Shown here one piece after another: positions 31,729-41,298 of a DNA stretch of 64,000 nt; position 1 is the stretch's first letter, and the number at the start of each line of letters is the position of its first letter. Source of the DNA: Zobellia russellii (GTDB taxonomy: Bacteria > Bacteroidota > Bacteroidia > Flavobacteriales > Flavobacteriaceae); the NCBI RefSeq assembly GCF_018728565.1, contig NZ_JACSOI010000004.1, positions 62,001 to 126,000 of the forward strand. Direction: 5' to 3'. Under the pieces are notes generated by a model that saw only the letters and a list, made by a program, of their open reading frames with translations, made no database searches and was not told where the DNA came from. The translations under genes were made by a program, and so were the position numbers.

Positions 31729-33861
31729 TTAAGCGGGTATTTTTTCCGCTTTTTCTCTTCTCTTCCAGTTACGGTGTTTAGCAATAGCTTTAATGAACTC
31801 TTCTGGTTTGCCATTTATAAAAATGGCTTCATCACCTTCTATATCCGTAATGGCGGTATTCTTTAAGAAATCTTCGGCTTCGCCGCTTACAGCAATAGCT
31901 TTACAGTGTTTATAACTTTCGTTTACGAACTTCGTAAATTTGGACTGTGCCGATAGCCCATCAATAGATGATTTGCCTCCAGGAATATAAATAGCATCAA
32001 ATAGAACACTTTCCGTAGTCATAATTGCCGCATCAACTTGGTGCTCCATATCTTCATCACAAGTGACCGTACCACCGTGCGGTGCAATTAATTTAATCAT
32101 GGCGCCTTCTTTTTCCAGAGCATCTTTTACGGTCTTGAATTGGCTCATACTAAAACCATCGGCTACCAAAACCGCAATCTGCCGTGTGGCAATAGAACTG
32201 AAATTAGTGTTCGCCTGACTAAGTTTAGGCGATTCATCCAAATAGTTCTTCTTCTCCGATGGCTGTTGCGCCTCTACATCTGCATCTGCACCAATAGCCT
32301 GATTTATGGGTTCTTTGATGGAAGAAGGAACCTTCATACCTAGATTGCCCGCTACTTTTTTAGCAAGGTCAGAATCAATCTTATCAATCAAATAAAGCAT
32401 TCGCTCCTTTATATGCTTGATGTCACATTTACCTAATTCAAAAGAGTAGGCGCTAATAACATGTTCTTTTTCCCAATCAGAAAGACTTCTATAAAAAAGA
32501 GCAGGTTGGGAGAAATGGTCATTAAAACTTTCGCTCCGAGTTCTAATTTTCTTGGCATCAATACGCTCTTGGTAGGATTCAAAACCACCTTCTTCAACAG
32601 ATGACAGGTATGGACAACCACCACCAATTGAATTTGGGAAATAAGCAGTTCGTCCTTTTGGAATCTCGGTTTGCATATGACCGTCCCGTTGGTTGTTACG
32701 AGCTTCTACCACCGATTTGTTAATTGGTATCTGGTGAAAATTATGTGTACCCAATCTAGAGAGTTGGGTATCTCTATAGGAGAACAACCGGCCCTGTAGA
32801 AGAGGGTCATTTGTGAAATCTATACCTGGTACAATACTTCCTGGCATGAATGCAACCTGTTCTGTCTCTGCGAAGAAATTTTCCGGATTTCTATTCAAGA
32901 CCATTTTACCTATTATTTTAACAGGTACCATTTCTTCAGGTATTAGTTTGGTAGGGTCTAAGAGGTCAAAATCATATTTGTGTTCATCTTCCTCTGGAAC
33001 TATTTGTAACCCTAATTCCCATTCAGGATATTCTCCAGCTTCAATGGCATTCCATAAATCTCTTCGGTGAAAATCCGAATCCGCGCCACTAATTTTAACG
33101 GCCTCGTCCCAAGTAACGGAGTGTACTCCTAATTTTGGTTTCCAATGAAATTTTACAAAATGGGCCTTACCTTCTTTATTTACAAGTCTAAATGTATGTA
33201 TACCAAACCCTTCCATCATACGATAACTACGCGGTATGGCCCTGTCGCTCATTACCCAAATATGGTTGTGAAGTGTTTCTGGTGTAAGTGAAACAAAGTC
33301 ATAGAATGTATCATGGGCAGAGGCCGCTTGCGGAATTTCCTGGTGTGGTTCAGGCTTGACCGAATGAATTAAATCAGGGAATTTCATGGCATCCTGTATA
33401 AAGAAGATGGGCATGTTGTTCCCAACCAAATCCCAAGTACCTTCGTCTGTATAAAATTTTACGGCAAAGCCTCTTACATCCCTTGCCAAATCTGTAGAAC
33501 CTTTTGATCCTGCAACGGTAGAAAACCGCACAAAAACAGGGGTTTTTCTAGATGTATCGGTAAAAATACCGGCTTTGGAATATTCCTCTATACTTTCATA
33601 GAGTTCAAAATAGCCATGTGCTCCGCTTCCTCGGGCATGAACAATTCGCTCTGGAATACGTTCGTGGTCAAAGTTGTGAATTTTTTCACGTAGCAGAAAA
33701 TCCTCCAATAACGTAGCTCCTCGCGGCCCGGCTTTTAAAGAGTTGTTTGTATCGTTTACTTTGAGTCCTTGCCTAGTGGTTAAGGGCTTGCCCTCATAAT
33801 CAACAGTAGATTTCTTTAGTTGTTCTTCTTTTTTTGTGCTTGTGTTTTTATCAGCTTTCAT
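31729..33861 (-). CDS. katE: Large-subunit (HPII-type) catalase with C-terminal DJ-1/PfpI-like domain
   Basis: 710 residues; decomposes hydrogen peroxide. The catalytic His is in ERIVHARGSGAHGYFELY, the Asn in WDLVGNNMPIFFIQDA and the heme-ligand Tyr in RLFSYRDTQLSRLG. The last ~150 residues form a class I glutamine amidotransferase-like domain (RQIAVLVADGFSMSQFKTV ... DAIYIPGGKSSIDGL ... KAIAVSGEAEDFL), the hallmark of clade 2 catalases such as E. coli HPII. In the usual nucleophile-elbow position Ser is seen instead of Cys (AVSGEA), as expected for an inactive structural domain. Clearly a stress gene, next to other stress-type genes. Confidence 0.95.
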   Translation of the reverse strand: MKADKNTSTKKEEQLKKSTVDYEGKPLTTRQGLKVNDTNNSLKAGPRGATLLEDFLLREKIHNFDHERIPERIVHARGSGAHGYFELYESIEEYSKAGIFTDTSRKTPVFVRFSTVAGSKGSTDLARDVRGFAVKFYTDEGTWDLVGNNMPIFFIQDAMKFPDLIHSVKPEPHQEIPQAASAHDTFYDFVSLTPETLHNHIWVMSDRAIPRSYRMMEGFGIHTFRLVNKEGKAHFVKFHWKPKLGVHSVTWDEAVKISGADSDFHRRDLWNAIEAGEYPEWELGLQIVPEEDEHKYDFDLLDPTKLIPEEMVPVKIIGKMVLNRNPENFFAETEQVAFMPGSIVPGIDFTNDPLLQGRLFSYRDTQLSRLGTHNFHQIPINKSVVEARNNQRDGHMQTEIPKGRTAYFPNSIGGGCPYLSSVEEGGFESYQERIDAKKIRTRSESFNDHFSQPALFYRSLSDWEKEHVISAYSFELGKCDIKHIKERMLYLIDKIDSDLAKKVAGNLGMKVPSSIKEPINQAIGADADVEAQQPSEKKNYLDESPKLSQANTNFSSIATRQIAVLVADGFSMSQFKTVKDALEKEGAMIKLIAPHGGTVTCDEDMEHQVDAAIMTTESVLFDAIYIPGGKSSIDGLSAQSKFTKFVNESYKHCKAIAVSGEAEDFLKNTAITDIEGDEAIFINGKPEEFIKAIAKHRNWKRREKAEKIPA

Positions 33862-33949
33862 ATAAAGTTCATTTTAAGGGATGTTCTTATGGGGTTCTTG
33901 TTGAGTTAAAGGATTATGGTAATGTTTAACATTGGAATGATCAGGTTTT

Positions 33950-34363
33950 CTAATTTTCTGTTAGCGCTCTTATGTGAGCTAACGCAAGAAGGTCTCCTTG
34001 GATTTTTGTGTAATGCTCTACCAATAGTATTGTTAACTTGTCCGGTAGGGCCATATCGATCATACACTCACAAATTTCCAAAGCCTTTCTGTGTAGCAAG
34101 TCTATATTAACATTGCTGCCTGTAGTAACAGCTAAATAATTCTTGCCGTATAATTGATTATGCCATGCGTAAAGTTCAGAGAGTTCAACGTTCTGTTCCT
34201 GTCTTATGGCAGTATGCCAAATGTCCAGAATGAAGTTGGACCGCTCAATAGCGCATTGCTCCATAAACATTCGCATAAGGGGCGTTTTGGATTTTACCGC
34301 ACCTTCAATGCATCTCAGTTCGCTAATGACATACACCTTTAATAGTTGCTCAAGACATTCCAT
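33950..34363 (-). CDS. Hypothetical helical protein
   Basis: 137 residues, predicted all-helical, no signal peptide. Several conserved-looking acidic and His residues (ELRCIEGAVKSKTPLMRMFMEQCAIERSNF, LSELYAWHNQLYGKNY, LLVEHYTKIQ) and a four-helix layout recall ferritin-like or DUF2383-like bundles, but I cannot assign a family. The frame starts 90 bp upstream of the catalase gene on the same strand, inside a cluster of stress-type genes. Confidence 0.6.
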   Translation of the reverse strand: MECLEQLLKVYVISELRCIEGAVKSKTPLMRMFMEQCAIERSNFILDIWHTAIRQEQNVELSELYAWHNQLYGKNYLAVTTGSNVNIDLLHRKALEICECMIDMALPDKLTILLVEHYTKIQGDLLALAHIRALTEN

Positions 34364-34598
34364 CCTTATAATTATTGATTTTCAAGCTAAAATTAGGGAA
34401 GAGGCCAAGAATTGATTGGCTGTAAAAAAATCATTATTAGTGCAAATGCTATCTGAAATTTCGATTTTATAAATAGCCTTATCATATAAAAGTATGAAGC
34501 TCAATGCTCCATTTTTTTGTGTTAACTATTAGTGCGATGTAATCGATCATGAAGGTGTACTTCCTATAACTTGCTGTAAATTTTAAAAATTCAATACA

Positions 34599-35003
34599 AT
34601 GAAAATACAAGCATATTTAGCATTTGATGGAAATTGCCAAGAAGCACTTAATTTTTACGCAGACCTATTTGACGCCGAAATAAAAAACAGGCAGACCTAT
34701 GCCGATAAAAAGATAGATGTACCCTCTTCTTACCGTGACCGTTTGCAACACGCCGAATTAAAAGGTAAAGGCATTCATTTTATGGCTTATGATGCCGCAC
34801 CGGACACACCGCTAACAGAAGGAACAAAGATTCATTTGAGTATAGACCTTAAGGATAGGAAAGAAGCGGAAAGTCTATATGAGCAATTGTCTTCAGGAGG
34901 TCGAATACACCACGAACTAAGGGAGCGCGAATGGAACGCATTATTTGGACGCTTTACGGACCGTTTTGGTATTAATTGGATGATAAATTGCGATTTAAAT
35001 TAG
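34599..35003 (+). CDS. VOC-superfamily PhnB-like protein
   Basis: 134 residues with the PhnB/VOC fold: IQAYLAFDGNCQEALNFYADLFDAEI at the N-terminus, RLQHAELKGKGIHFMAYDA in the middle and LFGRFTDRFGINWMINCD at the end. These paired beta-alpha-beta-beta-beta units form a metal site in glyoxalase-type enzymes; PhnB-like members mostly have unknown substrates. Transcribed alone, upstream of a DUF421 gene. Confidence 0.85.
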   Translation: MKIQAYLAFDGNCQEALNFYADLFDAEIKNRQTYADKKIDVPSSYRDRLQHAELKGKGIHFMAYDAAPDTPLTEGTKIHLSIDLKDRKEAESLYEQLSSGGRIHHELREREWNALFGRFTDRFGINWMINCDLN

Positions 35004-35066
35004 ATTCAACTTGCAATTTGAAATAATAGGGAAGAGGTAGTATCAATTTTTTGAAAAACTAAATTT

Positions 35067-35588
35067 ATGGAGGAGTGGTTTAAATTTTCATGGGAAGCGT
35101 TTGGCGCCATTTGTATCACGGCAGTAGGAATTTATATAGCCGTGATTTTAATGACACGAATATGTGGCAAGCGCAGTTTTTCTAAAATGTCGAGTTTTGA
35201 TTTTGCAATGACCGTTGCCGTCGGGTCAATCATAGCTACAACAATACTATCCAAGTCTGTAAGTCTTACAGATGGCATTGTTGGTATTGTAACAGTTTAT
35301 TTGTTGCAAATGGGAGCGGCTTTTGCCAGACGGAACGACACTGTTAAGAAGTTAATGGACAACACCCCATTACTACTTATGGACGGTGAAATTATTTTGG
35401 AAGAAAACCTTCGGAAAGGCCGTGTTGCAAAATCCGATTTAAGGGCCAAATTAAGAGAGGCCAATGTAACGGAGCTCTCCGAAGTTAAAGCAGTAATATT
35501 TGAAACCACCGGAGATATTTCCGTACTCCATAAGCAGCATGATAGGCCTGTAGAAGATTTCTTACTTAGCGATGTAGCAAGAAATTAG
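35067..35588 (+). CDS. DUF421 membrane protein (YetF/YcaP-like)
   Basis: 173 residues with three N-terminal membrane helices (AFGAICITAVGIYIAVILM, DFAMTVAVGSIIATTIL, DGIVGIVTVYLLQMGAAF) and a cytosolic DUF421 domain. Conserved motifs are RICGKRSFSKMSSFDFAMTVAVGS, PLLLMDGEIILEENLRKGRVAKSDLRAKLRE and VKAVIFETTGDISVL. Function in bacteria is unsettled; homologues occur near stress and spore genes. Starts 63 bp after the VOC gene and ends at a very strong hairpin. Confidence 0.88.
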   Translation: MEEWFKFSWEAFGAICITAVGIYIAVILMTRICGKRSFSKMSSFDFAMTVAVGSIIATTILSKSVSLTDGIVGIVTVYLLQMGAAFARRNDTVKKLMDNTPLLLMDGEIILEENLRKGRVAKSDLRAKLREANVTELSEVKAVIFETTGDISVLHKQHDRPVEDFLLSDVARN

Positions 35589-35610
35589 TACAGGTTCAAT
35601 TAAAATTAAA

Positions 35611-35653
35611 GAAATAAGAAAGGCATTCCATATTGGAATGCCTTTCTTATTTC
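35611..35653. terminator. Strong 20-bp hairpin terminator
   Basis: GAAATAAGAAAGGCATTCCA (35611-35630), loop TAT, and its exact reverse complement (35634-35653). A perfect 20-bp stem, unusually long, just after the DUF421 stop at 35588. Confidence 0.75.
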
Positions 35654-35796
35654 ATATCAATTAAGTTCATTTTTCAATTGAAAGTGATCATGAAATTTTA
35701 TTCCATAAAATAATTTTGAAGGAAGCTCATAAGATGAAGAGAGAATCATTGATTTTATGAGTTGAGATAATAAGTGTTTAACTAAAAGGAAAGGTT

Positions 35797-36018
35797 ATGC
35801 AGGATTTTGAATACAAGTACACTATTAAGAACAGAATTACGGGAGAAACACTTTTTTCAGGGATAGATGATATTAGTCAAATAGGAAGTTTATCTCAGGA
35901 TAGTTTCTTTCAATACATCGCTACAGAGGCAAAAATGAAACGTTTGGGCGAATGCAAACTTGAAAACGAAGATTACATCTGTATCGTAAGGTTTGGAAGC
36001 GTGCAAAAGGTAGCATAG
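35797..36018 (+). CDS. Small hypothetical protein
   Basis: 73 residues, cytosolic, of beta-alpha-beta-like composition (FEYKYTIKNRITGETLFSGI ... DEDYICIVRFGSVQ). No family recognised. It stands alone between strong terminators and a stress-type gene. A TAATTTTG element about 85 bp upstream could be its promoter. Confidence 0.6.
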   Translation: MQDFEYKYTIKNRITGETLFSGIDDISQIGSLSQDSFFQYIATEAKMKRLGECKLENEDYICIVRFGSVQKVA

Positions 36019-36059
36019 AAAGTATAAAATTCATTGCGTCCAAACCTTATGCTTTAGCA

Positions 36060-36091
36060 TTGATCAAAGGCTAAGGTTTGTTCTAAATTTG
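36060..36091 (+). promoter_or_regulatory. Candidate promoter of the DUF2383 gene
   Basis: TTG at 36060-36062, 21-bp spacer, TAAATTTG at 36084-36091: fits the Flavobacterium TTG-N17-23-TAnnTTTG model, 50 bp upstream of the gene start. Confidence 0.55.
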
Positions 36092-36141
36092 AATGTACGC
36101 CAAACGGTAGGCGTTTAAGTTACCGGAAAAATAAAAGAGAT

Positions 36142-36591
36142 ATGAATAACGATATAAAAGAAATTGAAGATAGTATAAATGATATTATACAAAAGAACGA
36201 AGATGCCATTAAAGGGTATGAAAAAGCAGCTGAGAATTCAGAAGAAATAGGGCTTAAGAGTTATTTCCAAAATAAATCTATAGAACGTAGAAACTTTCTT
36301 GTAGAATTGAAAGCTGCGGCACCTGCCTTAAAAACTAGAGATGATATAGACGGAAGTGTTACCGGAGCTATGCATAGGGCTTGGATGGATGTTAAAACAT
36401 TCTTTTCGGGCGATAGTGATGAGTCTATGTTGGAGGAAGCTATACGTGGTGACAAAGCCGCTATTGATGAGTATAATGAAGTATTGGGAGATACACATTT
36501 ACCCCTTGAAGCCGCTGCGGTAATTAGAAAACAACGCGATTGGTTGATGGACGACCTTAAGACTATTAAAACGTTGGAAGACGTTAGATAG
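36142..36591 (+). CDS. DUF2383 (PA2169-type) four-helix protein
   Basis: 149 residues forming a four-helix ferritin-like bundle: SINDIIQKNEDAIKGYEKAAEN, SYFQNKSIERRNFLVEL, SVTGAMHRAWMDVKTFF, EEAIRGDKAAIDEYNEVLG. The Glu-rich helices match the DUF2383/PA2169 family, common in stress and desiccation gene sets. Metal binding is possible, unproven. It has its own promoter-like motif and is followed by a strong terminator. Confidence 0.88.
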   Translation: MNNDIKEIEDSINDIIQKNEDAIKGYEKAAENSEEIGLKSYFQNKSIERRNFLVELKAAAPALKTRDDIDGSVTGAMHRAWMDVKTFFSGDSDESMLEEAIRGDKAAIDEYNEVLGDTHLPLEAAAVIRKQRDWLMDDLKTIKTLEDVR

Positions 36592-36612
36592 TTTTTATTT
36601 TGCGGAAAATTT

Positions 36613-36638
36613 AAAGCCCCTGAAAAGGGGCTTTTTTT
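36613..36638. terminator. Terminator after the DUF2383 gene
   Basis: AAAGCCCC, loop TGAAAA, GGGGCTTT followed by TTTT, 20 bases after the stop. Confidence 0.8.
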
Positions 36639-36656
36639 ATGCAAGTAACCTCGGAT

Positions 36657-37505
36657 TTAAGGAGTTCTTCTGTTTTTCTTCAGGATATTGAATTCATTAC
36701 TTTTAATAACATATCCTACACGGATCATGCTGTTGTACTGCTTGTAGTTAATTAGATTTTCTGTATGGCCGGCAAACCATTCCAGCATAATGTATTGATT
36801 GGATTTGTGTTTGAAAGGACGATAATGAAGCCGGGTCTGAATCATCCCCCTAGTGTCTAAATTTAACCCTTTTCTGACTTTTACCTCAAATATAAGTTTG
36901 TCAGGAATAAAATCATGGGATAGGCTCACTTCCCCTAGTCCCACGTAATCCAACAAGTCCGGATTTCCTGATTTATAGCCAAAAGGTAACCATCCTTTTA
37001 CATGAAGGAGTGTTTTCTTGCCAATAAGAGTGGAATATTTCAGGCTAAGTCGGTTCCAACTTCTAGAAAAAATACTATCCCTACCATTAGACTCGTGCTC
37101 AAAAACAAGATTGGCCAGTCCTTTAATTCTATCATCGGAATCATAAAAAGCTTTACCAACACCTATGGTGGGGTTAAAATTGATTTCCTTAAAAGGATAG
37201 GAATCTTTGTAGATGTCCCAAAAAGCTTTTTGACTGTAGGTTAAGTATAGATAGGTGTCCCACGGTAAAATACTACGGGTAATAATCTGTTTAAAACTAA
37301 CTTGGTATTTGGCATTTGCGGTAGAGCTATTAATGGGTTTATTAGTGGGTACACCCGTAACAAAGTAATTGTCTTTGTGAATGGTAAACCATGGAATATG
37401 CTGCATGGTGTCGCGCATTTCTTCTCGGCTAAGAGCTTGCGCATTTAGATTGGCAGATAAAAAAAACGAGCCTAGTAAAAGCCAAAGAGAGATTTTCAGT
37501 TTCAT
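36657..37505 (-). CDS. pldA: Outer-membrane phospholipase A (OMPLA) family
   Basis: 282 residues with signal peptide ending SANLNAQ and a beta-barrel of about 12 strands. The OMPLA catalytic cluster is in the strand LVFEHESNGRDSIFSRSWNRL, with His and Ser of EHESNG and the following Asn of WNR. OMPLA dimers hydrolyse phospholipids that reach the outer leaflet, maintaining outer-membrane asymmetry. Barrel strands such as LIFEVKVRKGLNL and YIMLEWFAGH alternate as expected. Transcribed alone. Confidence 0.9.
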   Translation of the reverse strand: MKLKISLWLLLGSFFLSANLNAQALSREEMRDTMQHIPWFTIHKDNYFVTGVPTNKPINSSTANAKYQVSFKQIITRSILPWDTYLYLTYSQKAFWDIYKDSYPFKEINFNPTIGVGKAFYDSDDRIKGLANLVFEHESNGRDSIFSRSWNRLSLKYSTLIGKKTLLHVKGWLPFGYKSGNPDLLDYVGLGEVSLSHDFIPDKLIFEVKVRKGLNLDTRGMIQTRLHYRPFKHKSNQYIMLEWFAGHTENLINYKQYNSMIRVGYVIKSNEFNILKKNRRTP

Positions 37506-37627
37506 AGTGTGGTTTGTTAGAATGCAAAAATAACCTTATAAAACGGCTAGTTTTAGCGTTTTCAATACGAAACGTGACCGATATAACTGTTACGGCGTAA
37601 TACTACTTAAAAGCGCTACCTCGGTAT

Positions 37628-39235
37628 TTATAAAGATGCAATTAGTTCCTCCAGATTATCACTGCGTTGCAATCCCATTTTTTTGCGTAAACGATGTCTT
37701 GTGGTATGAACGGATTTGGTAGATATCCCCAATAATCTGGCCATGTCTTTACTATTAAGGTTTAATTTGATTAAAGCACATATCTTTTGATCTGTTTGGC
37801 TAAGGTTGGGATAGGCGTTATTGAGTTTTTCGTAAAAGTTCTTGTTAACATCTGTAAACCGTAGTTTAAACTCTTCCCAATTATTGGCGTTCCCTACAGA
37901 TATTGACTTTAAGACCCTATTGATTTCAGAGACTTTTACATTACCGTTTTCGCCTTTTAATTCGGTTTTTAGCTTTTTTAGAAATTCATCTTTTTCAACT
38001 AGTTGTAGTGTAGATGCCGCCAACTCTTTGTTTTTGGTTTCCAAAAGCTGGTGGGCCTGTTCCATTTCAAGCGCTTTTGTTTTTTGCATCAACTGCTTCT
38101 CAACCTTATGTTTGGAGCGAATATGTTTTACATAAACAAAGCCTATAATGATTACAAATATGAGCGAAGTACCCAAAATAATACGTTGGAGCAGTAAGAT
38201 TTTATCTTGCTGCTCCAACTTTTCCATACGTTGCTGGCGTATAACCTCTTGTTGTCTTTGTTTTTCTACCCGGTATTCGTTCCTAATTTCCATTAGGGGA
38301 ATATTGTTTTGACTTCTTCCATCAAAAAACCGGGCGTTCAAGGTTTTTGCTTTGTCCAAGGATTGATATGCCGCTTTATAATCTCCTTTCAACTTATAAT
38401 TTTCGGAAAGTTTTTCGTAGATAAATGGAGTGAAGTCAATATGACTCTGGTACTTGTCCGAAATGGCAATGGCTTTTTTATAATATTCCAAGGTCTTATC
38501 TATATTGCCTGTCCTCTTATGGACCACTGCCACGTACGCGTAAATGAGAACCAAGTAAGAAGGTACATTATCTTTAAACCAGGGTTCTATGTCACTAAGC
38601 ATTTGTAAGGCTTCATCATATTTTTTTTCCTCTCTTAGAACATAGGATTCTTCAAATTTTAAGAATGGTAGCGCAATTTTATCGGGTGTATCAGCATAAT
38701 GTGCATAGCAGCTATCCAAATACTTTTTTGCCATTTCAGGTTCATTAAGCCCTCTATAAGTATAAGCAAAGGTATAATAGTTCTGTGATAAGGAGGTTTT
38801 GGGCATGGTGCCTTTTTCTACCGCTTTTTTCATAATGTCAAGGGACATCTGCAAGTATTTAAGAGCTTCTTCCTTACGTTTATTATAACTGTACATAGCT
38901 CCAAGTCTGCGGTATATATGGGATTTAACCACAACATTTTCAGAATTGTCCGCTAGGCTAAGGGCGGTCCATACAGTTTCATAGGCTTGGGCATAGTGAG
39001 CTTGATGACTGTAGACATCCATCAATTTTAATAGTGTCCAAACGGACTTTAATGTATCTCCCTTCACTAAATTGGCCGAAACAACGGATTTTAAAGAATC
39101 TATTTGTTTTGTAGTATGCTGAGCGGAAAGCGTATCTGTATCTACAATAGGGATGTTTAGAGGAATAGAAGAATCTTGGGCCCTGAGTTTTATCCCAAAG
39201 ACAACGAGAAAACCAATAAGAATATAATAGCGCAT
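37628..39235 (-). CDS. TPR-containing membrane LuxR-type transcriptional regulator
   Basis: About 535 residues: signal anchor (start at 39235 preferred; 39265 also in frame), then roughly six TPR repeats in the periplasm (residues 60-320). A long coiled coil carries one transmembrane helix (IILGTSLIFVIIIGFVYV). The C-terminal LuxR-type helix-turn-helix reads LSQTDQKICALIKLNLNSKDMARLLGISTKSVHTTRHRLRKKM. Such TPR-TM-HTH proteins of Bacteroidota sense signals and bind DNA from the membrane. It is divergently oriented to the GH29 fucosidase, 420 bp away, suggesting local control, possibly of the PUL; this is inference. Confidence 0.85.
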   Translation of the reverse strand: MRYYILIGFLVVFGIKLRAQDSSIPLNIPIVDTDTLSAQHTTKQIDSLKSVVSANLVKGDTLKSVWTLLKLMDVYSHQAHYAQAYETVWTALSLADNSENVVVKSHIYRRLGAMYSYNKRKEEALKYLQMSLDIMKKAVEKGTMPKTSLSQNYYTFAYTYRGLNEPEMAKKYLDSCYAHYADTPDKIALPFLKFEESYVLREEKKYDEALQMLSDIEPWFKDNVPSYLVLIYAYVAVVHKRTGNIDKTLEYYKKAIAISDKYQSHIDFTPFIYEKLSENYKLKGDYKAAYQSLDKAKTLNARFFDGRSQNNIPLMEIRNEYRVEKQRQQEVIRQQRMEKLEQQDKILLLQRIILGTSLIFVIIIGFVYVKHIRSKHKVEKQLMQKTKALEMEQAHQLLETKNKELAASTLQLVEKDEFLKKLKTELKGENGNVKVSEINRVLKSISVGNANNWEEFKLRFTDVNKNFYEKLNNAYPNLSQTDQKICALIKLNLNSKDMARLLGISTKSVHTTRHRLRKKMGLQRSDNLEELIASL

Positions 39236-39655
39236 TAGCTTTTTTGTATGAAACATATACCTCAAACTTTTAAATGTCCTTAACCATAATCATAAATACA
39301 ACTTTGTATCAAGAATCAAATCATAAATATTCAAGATATAAAGAATGGGTAACATCAAGTGTAACTAATTTCTTCTATTTATCAAAATAATCAAGATATA
39401 CTATCTAACTAGCGGTGCATTGGAAATATAATTTTTTAGACCTAAATAGTCTTGTAAAACTGGGTATATAAGGCTTTTAAAATAGAAGTTATACGGTTAT
39501 TATAGTGGTATTTTGTTCAAATAGAACTTTACATAAACTCAACATAGCCTAAAGAAGACATTTGTGGTATTAAAAACACCCCATAAGTTCTAATTTTATA
39601 AAGAGAAAAACTTGCATAAGGTTGTATTCCTAATGTTAATGAAAATTTTGAAACT
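39236..39655. other. Divergent promoter region
   Basis: About 420 AT-rich bases between the regulator and the fucosidase genes. No gene. Both promoters should lie here; TATTTTG near 39508 is the closest motif I see to TAnnTTTG. Confidence 0.4.
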
Positions 39656-41179
39656 ATGAGAACTTTGTTTTTGGTATTGGTATGGATGATGGCGGTTAAT
39701 TTTGTTGCTGCTCAGGAGAAAAGTTATGAAGCAGATTGGCAATCTCTGAAGAAGCATGAGACACCGGACTGGTTTAGGGATGCAAAATTTGGTATTTATT
39801 GCCATTGGGGACCCTATTCCGTACCAGCTTATGAAAATGAATGGTATTCACATTGGATGTATACATCGCCCAATAACCCCGAACACAAACAGGGAAAACG
39901 TTTTTATGAGCATCATACACAAACCTATGGCCCCTTAAACGATTTTGGGTACAAAGATTTTATTCCCATGTTCAAGGCAGAAAAGTTTAATGCAGCCCAG
40001 TGGGCGGATCTCTTTGAAAAAGCAGGAGCTAAGTTTGCGGGTCCTGTATCCGAACATGCCGATGGCTTTGCCATGTGGGATAGTAAACTCACCCGTTGGA
40101 ATGCTAAAAATATGGGACCCAAACGAGATATAATGGGAGAATTGGCAAGAGAAATAAGAAAACGGGACATGAAATTTATTGCAACCTACCACCGTCAATG
40201 GTTGTTTGGTTGGTTTCCCACTTGGGATGAATCTACAGACGCATCAAATCCGGAATATGCAGATTTGTATGGTCCAAAATTAAAGAAAGGAGATTTTCAA
40301 TATCCGTTGAGTACAAAGGAATTAGATGAAGGTTCAGATAGATATTATCCCGTAGGTGATAAAAAGTTCAACGAAGAATGGTTAGCTAGGTTAAAAGAAA
40401 TCGTTGATAACTATAATCCAGATTTGGTGTGGTTCGATAATAAAATGGATGTTATTGATGAAGCGTACAGAAAAGAATTTCTCTCTTATTACTATAATCA
40501 TGCAGAAAGGAACCATCAGGAAGTAGTTGCTACATACAAATTCTATGATTTTGCAAAAGGTACCGCAGTGCTGGACGTTGAGCGGGCCAGAATGAGTGAA
40601 ATGAAGGATTTTCCATGGTTAACCGATGATTCTATTGATTGGAAAGCTTGGAGCCATATAAGCAACCCGGATTACAAAAGTGCCAACCGAATTATAGACT
40701 TTTTAATAGATGTAGTAAGTAAAAATGGTTGTTTGTTGTTGAATATTACCCCCAAAGCGAACGGGGAAATACCTGATCCGGTACAGGAACGCCTTTTAGA
40801 GATAGGAGAGTGGTTAAAGCTCAATGGAGAGGCCATATATGGCACGCGTCCGTGGGAAGTATATGGGGAAGGGCCTGCAAAGGTAATTGAAGGCCATCTA
40901 AGTGAACGAAAGAACCCGGATAACACAGCCGATGATATTAGGTTTACTAAAAAGGGAGACACGCTGTACGCTATACAATTAGATTGGCCAAAAAACGGAA
41001 AGACAGTTATAAGAACTTTGGGAAAGGAGAAGAATCTTCTTAAAGGAGAAATTAAGTCTGTTGAATTATTAGGGTCTACGGAAAATCTAAAATTTAGTAG
41101 AGAAAAAGACGGATTACACATTAATTTACCCAAAGAACCGAAAGGAAAACATGCTTATGTTTTTAAACTAACCTTCTAA
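39656..41179 (+). CDS. GH29 alpha-L-fucosidase, exported
   Basis: 507 residues with signal peptide ending FVAAQ. GH29 features: the N-terminal WFRDAKFGIYCHWGPYSVPAY, then EHADGFAMWDSKLTRWNAKNMGPKRD, the nucleophile Asp in PDLVWFDNKMD (about 261) and RLLEIGEWLKLNGEAIYGTRPWEVYGEGP before the C-terminal beta sandwich. It releases terminal alpha-L-fucose or alpha-L-galactose-type residues (some marine GH29 enzymes act on L-galactose-related units of agars). It stands alone 870 bp upstream of the agar-type PUL and opposite the TPR-LuxR gene. Confidence 0.94.
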   Translation: MRTLFLVLVWMMAVNFVAAQEKSYEADWQSLKKHETPDWFRDAKFGIYCHWGPYSVPAYENEWYSHWMYTSPNNPEHKQGKRFYEHHTQTYGPLNDFGYKDFIPMFKAEKFNAAQWADLFEKAGAKFAGPVSEHADGFAMWDSKLTRWNAKNMGPKRDIMGELAREIRKRDMKFIATYHRQWLFGWFPTWDESTDASNPEYADLYGPKLKKGDFQYPLSTKELDEGSDRYYPVGDKKFNEEWLARLKEIVDNYNPDLVWFDNKMDVIDEAYRKEFLSYYYNHAERNHQEVVATYKFYDFAKGTAVLDVERARMSEMKDFPWLTDDSIDWKAWSHISNPDYKSANRIIDFLIDVVSKNGCLLLNITPKANGEIPDPVQERLLEIGEWLKLNGEAIYGTRPWEVYGEGPAKVIEGHLSERKNPDNTADDIRFTKKGDTLYAIQLDWPKNGKTVIRTLGKEKNLLKGEIKSVELLGSTENLKFSREKDGLHINLPKEPKGKHAYVFKLTF

Positions 41180-41298
41180 TATATATTGTTTTTAGGTCTT
41201 TTGGAAATAAAATGCAATGGATTTTTAGATTGATAGAAGGTTGCAGCTTCTTAACGTATGTTATTCAATTTTAGGTTTTAAAGAGGTCTCCTACAGAT

